Source: Nostoc sp. NIES-4103 (GTDB lineage Bacteria > Cyanobacteriota > Cyanobacteriia > Cyanobacteriales > Nostocaceae). Taken from it: 64,000 nucleotides of DNA. The notes beneath the pieces were generated by a model, which saw nothing but the letters and a program-made list of their open reading frames with translations, did no database searches and was not told the DNA's origin. Below, in pieces: positions 8,326 to 15,577 of this stretch (position 1 is its first letter; each line of letters starts with the position of its first letter). The stretch covers positions 494,607 to 558,606 of the forward strand of contig NZ_AP018288.1 of NCBI RefSeq assembly GCF_002368335.1, given 5' to 3'. The position numbers were made by a program, and so were the translations under genes.

Positions 8326-10086
8326 ATGACGCAGCGCAATAATTCTGCCCACAACCGTTTACACAACTCAAGGCAGCAAGGTCTGATGACAAGACGCTTC
8401 TCTTACAAAAACCTACTCCGCATTTATGTATCTACCTTACCAGCACAAAGCTTTTGTGTTTTAAGTAGCGTCAGCTTCCTCAGTAGCGGCATAGTGTTTG
8501 CTCAAACGTCAACACAAATAGATAACATTGTTCCCACTGTTGAAAATTCCCAACCAAAAACGGCTGCAAATACTGCAAAGATAGTAAAAAAAGAAACTAC
8601 TGCGCCAGCAGCCGTTCAAGCACAGCCGAATTTTTCCCAACGGCGAGCCATTCTTAAAAAGAAATTACGCCGTTCAGAGGTTGCCAATACCACAGCGCCA
8701 ACAGTTAGCAGTCAACAGTCATCAATCAACGAACCTGTACTGCGTGTCAGAAAGTCTGAAAATCGGTCAGAAACTTCGCGGGTAAATCCTGTGCGCGTCA
8801 GAGAAGAAAAACCCAAACAGCAACTTCCCCAACCAGCAGCCAGTCTTAGAGAAGAAAAACCCAAACAGCAACTTCCCCAACCAGCAGCAAGTCTCAGAGA
8901 AGAAAAACCCAAACAGCAACTTCCCCAACCAGCAGCAAGTCTTAGAGAAGAAAAACTTAAAATCGAGGTAGCTAAACCTATTGCTCCTCGCTCTATACCT
9001 AAGAAAGTTCCTGAAGTTGCCCAACCAGCCAACAACTCGAACCGCACAGAAAGTGCGACAACGGGGAAAACCAAGGATTACAATAACGCCTATATTGACC
9101 CCACCAATTACAGCAATGATACTGGGGTTACTTATACTGCACCTGACTCAGTGGTGTTAACAGAACGGAAGAGCGGTTGTCGAACCATTTTGTCGTCTGG
9201 GAAAGGTTTATCAGGGGGTCTTTGTGGCACAACACCCTCACAAAATCAGCGTTTAGCAGATAGCAATAGCAAACCAGCACCGAATTGGCTCAAAAAAAGC
9301 CAAAATGCTCAATTACCCATTGTGCCACCAGTACGGGCGATCGCCTCGACTGGCAACAACAGTGGATGGCGTGCGACTAAGAGCGTTTCTATTGCTGAAA
9401 GCAAAACAGCGTATCGCCCAAATCGGTTTATCCCTCACCCCAACGATTTTGCCACCACAACAGTAAGCCCATCTCCTATTACACCGAGTGCTGGTACTTT
9501 GCCACCACCAATGGCAGAGGGTAACGTTGCACCCCGTCCTAGTAACGTGTCTTACGATTTCGCCTTGGCATCAGTATTGCCACAAATCCCCTTTAGTGGT
9601 GCAGTTGCCTATGGTGGCGGTGGCGGCATGATGTATCCGCTTTCTATCCCGGCTCCCATTACTTCTTTGTTTGGTTGGCGAGTTCATCCAATTTCAGGCG
9701 ATCGCCGCTTCCACGCTGGTACAGATTTAGGTGCGCCTACAGGTACACCAATTTTAGCTGCTGCCAAGGGTCAAGTAGAAGCTGCTAATTGGATGGGTGG
9801 CTATGGTTTAGCTGTGACAATCAACCACACTTCTGCCCAACAAACCCTCTACGGTCACATGTCAGAAATCTTTGTTCAACCAGGTCAGTGGGTAGAAGCA
9901 GGAACCGTGATTGGACGAGTTGGCAGCACCGGCAACTCCACAGGGCCACACCTGCACTTTGAAGTTCGCCACTTCACACAAAACGGCTGGGTTGCTGTTG
10001 ACCCAGGCGTACAACTACAGACTGCCCTTGGTCAGTTAATACATAGCTCACAAACAGCCCAAGTCAGTCGGCAACCAGGTAGTTGA
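8326..10086 (+). CDS. secreted M23 family metallopeptidase with tandem 16-residue repeats
   Basis: A 586-residue envelope protein. The N-terminus carries a signal peptide (long basic start, hydrophobic stretch ending VFAQ near residue 60). A Pro/Gln/Ala-rich disordered linker follows, with three perfect copies of a 16-residue unit (REEKPKQQLPQPAASL) at about residues 159-206 and a partial fourth. The C-terminus (about 440-580) is a LytM/M23 peptidase: HAGTDLG gives His463 and Asp467, and HLHFEV gives His542 and His544, so the Zn site is complete. M23 enzymes cut peptide cross-links in peptidoglycan; the linker may span the periplasm. The start at 8326 gives a long n-region; the internal ATG before TRRFSYKN is also possible. 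Confidence 0.88.
   Translation: MTQRNNSAHNRLHNSRQQGLMTRRFSYKNLLRIYVSTLPAQSFCVLSSVSFLSSGIVFAQTSTQIDNIVPTVENSQPKTAANTAKIVKKETTAPAAVQAQPNFSQRRAILKKKLRRSEVANTTAPTVSSQQSSINEPVLRVRKSENRSETSRVNPVRVREEKPKQQLPQPAASLREEKPKQQLPQPAASLREEKPKQQLPQPAASLREEKLKIEVAKPIAPRSIPKKVPEVAQPANNSNRTESATTGKTKDYNNAYIDPTNYSNDTGVTYTAPDSVVLTERKSGCRTILSSGKGLSGGLCGTTPSQNQRLADSNSKPAPNWLKKSQNAQLPIVPPVRAIASTGNNSGWRATKSVSIAESKTAYRPNRFIPHPNDFATTTVSPSPITPSAGTLPPPMAEGNVAPRPSNVSYDFALASVLPQIPFSGAVAYGGGGGMMYPLSIPAPITSLFGWRVHPISGDRRFHAGTDLGAPTGTPILAAAKGQVEAANWMGGYGLAVTINHTSAQQTLYGHMSEIFVQPGQWVEAGTVIGRVGSTGNSTGPHLHFEVRHFTQNGWVAVDPGVQLQTALGQLIHSSQTAQVSRQPGS
8800..8943 (+). repeat. three tandem 48-base repeats inside the M23 gene
   Basis: Three nearly identical 48-base units starting AGAGAAGAAAAACCC, in frame, followed at 8944 by a diverged fourth beginning AGAGAAGAAAAACTTAAA. 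Near-identity at silent positions points to recent duplication, so copy number is likely to vary between strains. Confidence 0.9.
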
Positions 10087-10087
10087 T

Positions 10088-10192
10088 ATTGGGGACTGGT
10101 GACTGGGGACTGGTGACTGGGGACTGGGGACTGGTGACTGGGGACTGGGAAAGAGTCTTCCCAATCCCCAATACCCAATCCCCAATACCCAA
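10088..10192. repeat. GGGGACTGGTGACTGG tandem repeat
   Basis: Imperfect tandem copies of GGGGACTGGTGACT on one side and CCCAATCCCCAATACC on the other, able to pair, lying between the convergent M23 and ribE genes. May end both transcripts. The 65-codon frame through it is repeat translation, not a gene. Confidence 0.7.
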
Positions 10193-10870
10193 TCATAAAT
10201 ACCCGTGTTCTGTTAAGAATGCGGGTGTAATGGTATCTAAAGTGGTTTCATCGGCAAGTTTATGCCTGTTTTTGCCATGAAAAAGGAATTTTTCCACGTA
10301 TTTGCCGAGAATATCACCTTCTAAATTTACCCAACTACCAGGGACAAGATAGCGGAGATTTGTCTCGGCATAGGTGAGGGGAATTACCGCTACAGTGAAC
10401 TGAGATAATTCCGGCTCGTACGCTGCTACTGTCAGGCTAATGCCATTTACAGCTATACTACCTTTGGGGACAATGTACCGCGCGATCGCTTCGGGTGCAG
10501 TCAAGGTCATTTCCCAGGAAGTAGCCGTTTGTTCTGCTCCTAGTAATCGACCGATGCCGTCTACATGACCCATGACAAAATGACCGCCGAGTTTGCTGCC
10601 CACTCGCAGCGAGGCTTCTAAATTGACGTATCTCTGTTGAGTTTGCTCAGATCCTAAAGTTGTGCGGCGTAGAGTTTCTGGTGAAGCAGTGGCGATAAAT
10701 CCATCTTTTAAAATTTCTTCCACTGTCAAGCAAACCCCATCTACAGCCACGCTGTCACCGTAAGCTAGATCCTGCATAATAACAGAAGATTGACTTGCAC
10801 AAGTAATTTGCCAAGAATCACCCCCTAGGGGTTTCATCGTTCCTAAACCTTGGATTAATCCTGTAAACAC
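10193..10870 (-). CDS. ribE: riboflavin synthase (alpha subunit)
   Basis: A 225-residue protein with the typical duplicated lumazine-binding barrels. The N-terminus MFTGLIQGLG is diagnostic, and the two halves carry VDGVCLTV and VNGISLTV. It dismutates two 6,7-dimethyl-8-ribityllumazine molecules to riboflavin. The start is GTG at 10870. The length is close to the family norm of about 210-220. The 340-base leader holds no FMN-riboswitch core that I can see. Convergent with the M23 gene. Confidence 0.93.
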   Translation of the reverse strand: MFTGLIQGLGTMKPLGGDSWQITCASQSSVIMQDLAYGDSVAVDGVCLTVEEILKDGFIATASPETLRRTTLGSEQTQQRYVNLEASLRVGSKLGGHFVMGHVDGIGRLLGAEQTATSWEMTLTAPEAIARYIVPKGSIAVNGISLTVAAYEPELSQFTVAVIPLTYAETNLRYLVPGSWVNLEGDILGKYVEKFLFHGKNRHKLADETTLDTITPAFLTEHGYL

Positions 10871-11209
10871 GGCTTTTTTGTAAAACTAACTCTATTTATT
10901 GCTTAATTTTGCCTGAAATCAACTGGTAATTCTCACAAGAATGCTCAACATTCTAAGTATAATTTCTGACTTTATTAAATATAAGAATCTTAACACATTC
11001 GCATCCATCACAAGGCATACTTGGTTAAGAAGGTTATTGTCTAAGCAGACCAATTTGACTTACTCTGGTGTTCACAACAAGTTCGGAGTTTAATAGAAGC
11101 AATTATAGAGAACAATGCTTATGTTTACTTATGTTCACTACTTACCCAAAAAAGGGCATTATTTGTCACAAAGCGCCCAATCGCTTAAAGGATTGTAGAG
11201 GCTTAGCCA
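10871..11209. other. divergent promoter region ribE / DUF151 gene
   Basis: About 340 AT-rich bases between divergent starts. No gene or convincing RNA structure was seen; presumably promoters for both flanking genes. Confidence 0.35.
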
Positions 11210-11707
11210 ATGATTGAAATGAAAGTCGCTGGCATAGCATTAGATGCCATAACCCGCAGCCCGATCGTACTTTTAAAAGATGCCTCAGATCGGCGTGCTT
11301 TACCAATTTATATTGGTCAGGAACAAGCAAAGGCAATTATGAGTGCGCTGGAGAATCAAAAGCCTCCCAGACCTTTAACCCACGATTTGATTGTCAATAT
11401 TTTAGAGACATGGAACATGGCTCTAGAGCGAGTGATTATTCATTCCTTACAAAAGGATACATTTTATGCAGCTTTGATTGTCCAGCAAGGCGAGGTGAAA
11501 AAAGAAATTGACGCGCGTCCTAGCGATGCGATCGCGATCGCCCTCCGTACTAATACACCCATTTGGGTTATGGAAGAAGTTGTTGCTGATGCTTCAATAC
11601 CTGTCGATCGCGATGCTGATGAAGCAGAACAGCAAGCTTTCCGCGAATTTATCTCTAATCTCCGTCCCGAAGATTTAATCAAGCGCTTCGGCAATGGTGA
11701 TAGCTAG
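11210..11707 (+). CDS. bifunctional nuclease family protein (DUF151)
   Basis: A 165-residue protein opening MIEMKVAGIALDAITRSPIVLL. The DUF151 core is plain: ALPIYIGQEQAKAI, the RPLTHDL block and DARPSDAIAIALR. Family members in plants were described as bifunctional nucleases; in bacteria the role is unclear. Two overlapping HIP1 octamers lie inside the gene at 11528-11541. It stands as a single gene before the aldo/keto reductase, separated by short GAGTTA/TAACTC repeats. Confidence 0.85.
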   Translation: MIEMKVAGIALDAITRSPIVLLKDASDRRALPIYIGQEQAKAIMSALENQKPPRPLTHDLIVNILETWNMALERVIIHSLQKDTFYAALIVQQGEVKKEIDARPSDAIAIALRTNTPIWVMEEVVADASIPVDRDADEAEQQAFREFISNLRPEDLIKRFGNGDS

Positions 11708-11785
11708 AAAAGTTGTAAGTTATGAGTTAAGAGTTATGAGTTAGTTACTTCAACTTTTAACTGTTAACTCCTAACTCTGTTCATC

Positions 11786-12916
11786 ATGCAATACCGACGC
11801 TTTGGGAAAACGAATTTACGCCTCTCGGTTTTTTCTTTGGGAACAATGCGCTACCTGGCTGATGCTGAAAATGCTCAGGGTGCGATCGCATTAGCCTTAT
11901 CGTTGGGAATTAATCACATTGAAACAGCCAGAGGTTACGGCAAAAGTGAGGAATATCTAGGTAAAGCTATCAAAGCTGGCTTGTCAGTACCTCGAAACAA
12001 GCTTTACTTCACCACTAAAATTCCACCCACAGCCGAAGCTGACAGTATGCGTCGGTACATCGATGAATCCCTAGAACGATTAAATCTCGATTATCTTGAT
12101 TGTCTCGGAATTCACGGCTTAAACACTTGGGAGCATCTAGAGTGGGTGAAAGCCAAAAATGGTTGCATGTCAGCAGTGCAGTCAGCCGTTGCTGATGGTC
12201 GAGTGCGACACGTTGGTTTTTCCACCCACGGCCCATTAGAAGTGATTCTGGCAGCAATCAATACAGATTTTTTTGAATTTGTCAATCTGCATTATTACTA
12301 TTTTTTTCAAAGGAACGCCCCAGCGATTCAGCTAGCCGCAAAGAAAGATATGGGCGTTTTTATCATTTCCCCTGCTGACAAGGGAGGAAGGCTTTACACG
12401 CCGCCCCAAACTTTAAAAGATTTGTGTCAGCCGTTTTCACCTTTAGAATTAAATTATCGCTTTTTGCTGAGTGACAAGCGCATTACTACCTTGAGTGTGG
12501 GGCCAGCAAAGGCAGATGAATTAATAGAACCTTTGCGGGTTGCTGATAGTGATGGGGAGTTAACATCAGGAGAAAATTCTGTATTTGAGCGGTTAGAAAA
12601 GCAGCAAAAAATTGCTTTAGCAACTGATAAATGTAGTCAATGTTATGCTTGTTTACCCTGTCCAGAAAATATCAATATTCCAGAGGTGTTACGGTTAAGA
12701 AATCTCGCTGTAGCATACGATATGACCGACTATGGAAAATACCGTTATGGCATGTTTGAAAATGCCGGACATTGGTTTACTGGAATGAAAGCAAATCGCT
12801 GCACAGAATGTGGGGATTGTTTGCCCCGGTGTCCCGAAAAATTGGATATTCCAGATTTGCTGGCAGATGCTCATGAAAGATTAAATGGCAAAGCTGGGAG
12901 GAGATTGTGGGGATAA
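11786..12916 (+). CDS. aldo/keto reductase with C-terminal 4Fe-4S ferredoxin motifs
   Basis: A 376-residue protein. Residues 1-270 form an aldo/keto reductase barrel: FGKTNLRLSVFSLGTM start, the GINHIETARGYGKSEEYLG active-site block, and a late ITTLSVGPAKADEL segment. The C-terminal 100 residues carry two cysteine clusters, CSQCYACLPCP and CTECGDCLPRCP, each fitting a [4Fe-4S] cluster. Such fusions are common in cyanobacteria and are probably ferredoxin-linked reductases of unknown substrate. A TAACTC repeat precedes the ATG, with no clear ribosome site. Confidence 0.88.
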   Translation: MQYRRFGKTNLRLSVFSLGTMRYLADAENAQGAIALALSLGINHIETARGYGKSEEYLGKAIKAGLSVPRNKLYFTTKIPPTAEADSMRRYIDESLERLNLDYLDCLGIHGLNTWEHLEWVKAKNGCMSAVQSAVADGRVRHVGFSTHGPLEVILAAINTDFFEFVNLHYYYFFQRNAPAIQLAAKKDMGVFIISPADKGGRLYTPPQTLKDLCQPFSPLELNYRFLLSDKRITTLSVGPAKADELIEPLRVADSDGELTSGENSVFERLEKQQKIALATDKCSQCYACLPCPENINIPEVLRLRNLAVAYDMTDYGKYRYGMFENAGHWFTGMKANRCTECGDCLPRCPEKLDIPDLLADAHERLNGKAGRRLWG

Positions 12917-12948
12917 ATTAAAAATTAAAATTATGGGATGATAAAACT

Positions 12949-13569
12949 ATGCAAATAACAGAAAAGCGATACTACACGCCAGAAGAATATTTACAGCTAG
13001 AAGAAACTGCTGACTACAAAAGTGAATATATTAACGGGCAAATAATTCCCATGCCAGGCGGAACAGTAAATCACAACAGAATTGCAGGCAATTTTTATGC
13101 AATGTTGAACTTTGCTTTTAAACAACAAGAAAACTACGAAGCTTTTAATAGCGATATGCGTCTGTGGATACCCCAAAAGCGTATCTATAGTTATCCAGAT
13201 GTGACAGTAATAGCAGGTGAACCAGAATTTTTCAATAACCGTAGAGATATCATCATAAATCCCCAAGTTATTATTGAAGTTTTATCGAAATCTACCACAG
13301 GCTATGACCGCGAGGGTAAATTTGAGGCTTATCGCACAATTTCTACCTTCCAAGAATATTTGTTAATTGACCAAACTAGGATTCATATAGAGCAATTTTC
13401 TAAGACTGGTAAAAAGCTATGGACGCTTCGTGAATATGATGAAGAAGATCAAGCGATCGCGCTTGCAACTGTACCCTTTGAAATTTCCTTGCAAGATTTA
13501 TATAACAAAGTAAATTTTCAGCTTGTTGAGTCGGAAGGCGAAAATCTTGGTGCTGAGGAATTGAGGTGA
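12949..13569 (+). CDS. Uma2 family endonuclease (DUF820)
   Basis: A 206-residue protein of the Uma2 family, abundant in cyanobacteria and structurally related to PD-(D/E)XK nucleases. Core features: YTPEEYLQLEE start, YINGQIIPMPGG, YSYPDVTVIAG (catalytic Asp of the fold), INPQVIIEVLSKST (Glu) and YLLIDQ. It starts 32 bases after the reductase and converges on a HicB gene. A second Uma2 with the same convergent HicB neighbour lies at 48829. Biological role unproven; some families are thought to be transposase-derived. Confidence 0.87.
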   Translation: MQITEKRYYTPEEYLQLEETADYKSEYINGQIIPMPGGTVNHNRIAGNFYAMLNFAFKQQENYEAFNSDMRLWIPQKRIYSYPDVTVIAGEPEFFNNRRDIIINPQVIIEVLSKSTTGYDREGKFEAYRTISTFQEYLLIDQTRIHIEQFSKTGKKLWTLREYDEEDQAIALATVPFEISLQDLYNKVNFQLVESEGENLGAEELR

Positions 13570-13622
13570 AGAATCCCTTAGCCTGTACAAAGCACCCATT
13601 ACCATAAAACTCAAAACCAGTT

Positions 13623-13853
13623 TTACACTACTTTTAGCGGTTTTTGAGAAAAAGCAATTGGTTCTGGCAGAGGTTTACCCTGTTCTTGATACCATTCAAT
13701 TAAAGATTCAATTACTTCTTGTCCGTGTTTGACTGCTTCCTCATAGTTTTTACCGTGAGTATGAAATTGTTGCCAAGGAAATTCCGGCAAGTGTACCAAA
13801 TAGCAGTTATCTTCATCAGACCATTGGATAACCATACTGTAGCGATCGCTCAT
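13623..13853 (-). CDS. hicB: HicB-like antitoxin
   Basis: A 76-residue protein with the HicB/DUF1902 partial RNase H fold: MVIQWSDEDNCYLVHLPEFP, then GKNYEEAVKHGQEVIESLIEWYQEQGKPLPEP. It would neutralise a HicA mRNA interferase. Its ATG overlaps the TGA of the preceding hicA remnant (ATGA at 13850-13853), the usual coupled hicAB order. The partner hicA is broken, so this copy may be an orphan antitoxin. No helix-turn-helix extension is present. Confidence 0.8.
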   Translation of the reverse strand: MSDRYSMVIQWSDEDNCYLVHLPEFPWQQFHTHGKNYEEAVKHGQEVIESLIEWYQEQGKPLPEPIAFSQKPLKVV

Positions 13854-14065
13854 TTTTCCTCCTCTATTTCTCTTAGCTTCTTCAAAACAAAATTGACTTG
13901 CTTTTCAAGGTATTGCGGTGCATCATCTCCATCTTTACCAGCAATGGTGACTGGTTCATTAGGTATCAGTGGGTGAGTCCAAAAGGTGTGACTACCTTTT
14001 GCAGGGCGATAGACAAACCCAGCTTTTAACCGATTTTATGTCAGAGGATAAATTTTTGACACCAT
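13850..14065 (-). pseudogene. hicA: hicA toxin remnant, N-terminus frameshifted and shortened
   Basis: Reading the minus strand just ahead of hicB gives a clear HicA C-terminus: LKAGFVYRPAKGSHTFWTHP, followed by VTIAGKDGDDAPQYL and ending REIEEEK before a TGA that overlaps the hicB ATG. The catalytic His of GSHTFW is present. This frame has no start codon: a TAA lies two codons before LKAGF. A plausible original start (ATG at 14065, MVSKIYPLT, matching HicA N-termini) lies in another frame just upstream. About ten codons of the first helix seem to be missing between them. Best read as an inactivated toxin; a sequencing error alone would not explain the lost residues. Confidence 0.7.
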
Positions 14066-14146
14066 GATAAGTAGAGTTACAATGTGGCATTGTCCATTGC
14101 TTTTAGCTAGAGGGCATTGTCTAACCTACTTTCACATAAAACAGCA

Positions 14147-15490
14147 ATGATGGATTGGAAGAAACTCCTGACACCAAAAAGACTTGGCAAGACTGAACCA
14201 GAAAATCTCCAGTTTGATCGTACTCCCTTTCAAAGAGACTATGATCGCCTAGTGTTTTCCTCACCTTTTCGTCGTCTCAAAGATAAAACTCAGGTTTTTT
14301 CTTTGTCTACAAATGATTACATTCGTACTCGTCTCATTCATAGCCTTGAAGTGTCTTGCGTCGGTCGCTCCCTTGGCAGAATAGTGGGTGAGGCAATTGT
14401 AAAAAAATACGACTTTAATCAGGATGGGTTACGTGCTTCAGACTTTGGCGATATTGTCTCTGCTGCTTGTCTAGCTCATGATATTGGTAATCCTCCCTTT
14501 GGTCATTCTGGAGAGGATGCTATTCGTACAGGATTTGAATCCTGGTACAACACTGTTAACCATGTAGGGGAAGAACTTCTCAGCAAGTCTCAAAAAGCTG
14601 ACTTTGATTCATTTGAGGGCAATGCACAAGGCTTTCGTATCCTAACTAAGCTTGAAATGCCTCCTAAAAAAGGGGGAATGCAACTCACGTGCCCAACTTT
14701 AGCTGCTTTCACAAAGTATCCTAGAGAATCACTAATATCAGAATCTATCTTAAACTGTCGCCCAGGTAGGAGTATTAAAAAGTATGGTTTCTTTCAAGCA
14801 GAAAAAGATTTATTTGCTGAAGTAGCAGAAACGGTTGGGCTAATTCGTCGTCATGATAATGTAGCGTGGTGGTCTCGACACCCACTTGCTTTTTTGGTTG
14901 AAGCAGCAGATGACATTTGTTACTCAATTGTTGATGTAGAAGACGGTCATCGGATGGGTTACATCCCATTTGAAAAAACCAAGGAATTACTTAACGTGGT
15001 TGCAAATATTGCAAATGAAGAACTTGAAAAACACGGTGAAAGCAATACAGAAACAGTTAAGCGATTGCGGGCTATAGCTATCAATAAACTCATCAATGAG
15101 GCAAGTGAAATTTTTCTGAAACACGAAGAAGATATCCTTTCTGGAGAGTTTGATAAAGACTTGTTATCTGTAAGCACTTATGCAAACCATCTAAAAGAAA
15201 TTGCAAACGAAACCCGTGCGGCTGTTTTCCAGCATCGTGATGTTGTTAGTATCCAGATTGCTGGGTATGAAGTTTTAGGGAAACTATTTGCTGAATTTGT
15301 TAATGCTGTCCTGCACAACAGTAAGAAAGGCAATTTGGTCTATCATATGCTTCCAAAAGAATATAATAGTGCAAATTCAGATGAAGATACCTATAACAAA
15401 ATTCTTAAAGTTACAGACTATATATCTGGCATGACCGATTCTTACGCTACCAGTTTATTCCAACAATTTAGTGGGATTTCCTTGGGATAA
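14147..15490 (+). CDS. dgt: deoxyguanosinetriphosphate triphosphohydrolase (dGTPase)
   Basis: A 447-residue HD-domain phosphohydrolase that splits dNTPs to nucleoside and triphosphate. The start block MMDWKKLLTPKRLGK and FQRDYDRLVFSSPFRRLKDKTQV match Dgt. IHSLEV carries the first metal His; AACLAHDIGNPPFGHSGE carries the HD pair and GNPPFGH loop; a later Asp is in LVEAADDICYSIVD. The TTG at 14117 would add ten residues, but the ATG at 14147 or 14150 fits the family better. It lies beside the HicAB remnant; dGTPases sometimes sit in defence loci, but nothing else here supports that. Confidence 0.9.
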   Translation: MMDWKKLLTPKRLGKTEPENLQFDRTPFQRDYDRLVFSSPFRRLKDKTQVFSLSTNDYIRTRLIHSLEVSCVGRSLGRIVGEAIVKKYDFNQDGLRASDFGDIVSAACLAHDIGNPPFGHSGEDAIRTGFESWYNTVNHVGEELLSKSQKADFDSFEGNAQGFRILTKLEMPPKKGGMQLTCPTLAAFTKYPRESLISESILNCRPGRSIKKYGFFQAEKDLFAEVAETVGLIRRHDNVAWWSRHPLAFLVEAADDICYSIVDVEDGHRMGYIPFEKTKELLNVVANIANEELEKHGESNTETVKRLRAIAINKLINEASEIFLKHEEDILSGEFDKDLLSVSTYANHLKEIANETRAAVFQHRDVVSIQIAGYEVLGKLFAEFVNAVLHNSKKGNLVYHMLPKEYNSANSDEDTYNKILKVTDYISGMTDSYATSLFQQFSGISLG

Positions 15491-15577
15491 AGTGACAGCG
15501 ATCGCTCTCCTTCCCCCACCATCCCCTCATAACTTAGATAAAATCACTATGGTGCTAGTTAACCTTATCCAAGTCTA

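Noticed and set aside
8712..9074. 120-codon minus-strand frame opposite the M23 gene
   Set aside because: A shadow frame kept open by the 48-base repeats; no start context or protein-like pattern.
10083..10280. 65-codon plus-strand frame after the M23 gene
   Set aside because: Its first half is translation of a GGGGACTGGTGACT repeat and the rest is antisense to ribE.
10871..11209. Possible FMN riboswitch before ribE
   Set aside because: No recognisable RFN-element blocks on the minus strand.
13623..15490. Defence island reading of HicAB plus dGTPase plus Uma2
   Set aside because: dGTPase is a common housekeeping gene, hicA is broken, and no other defence gene is near; the evidence is too thin.
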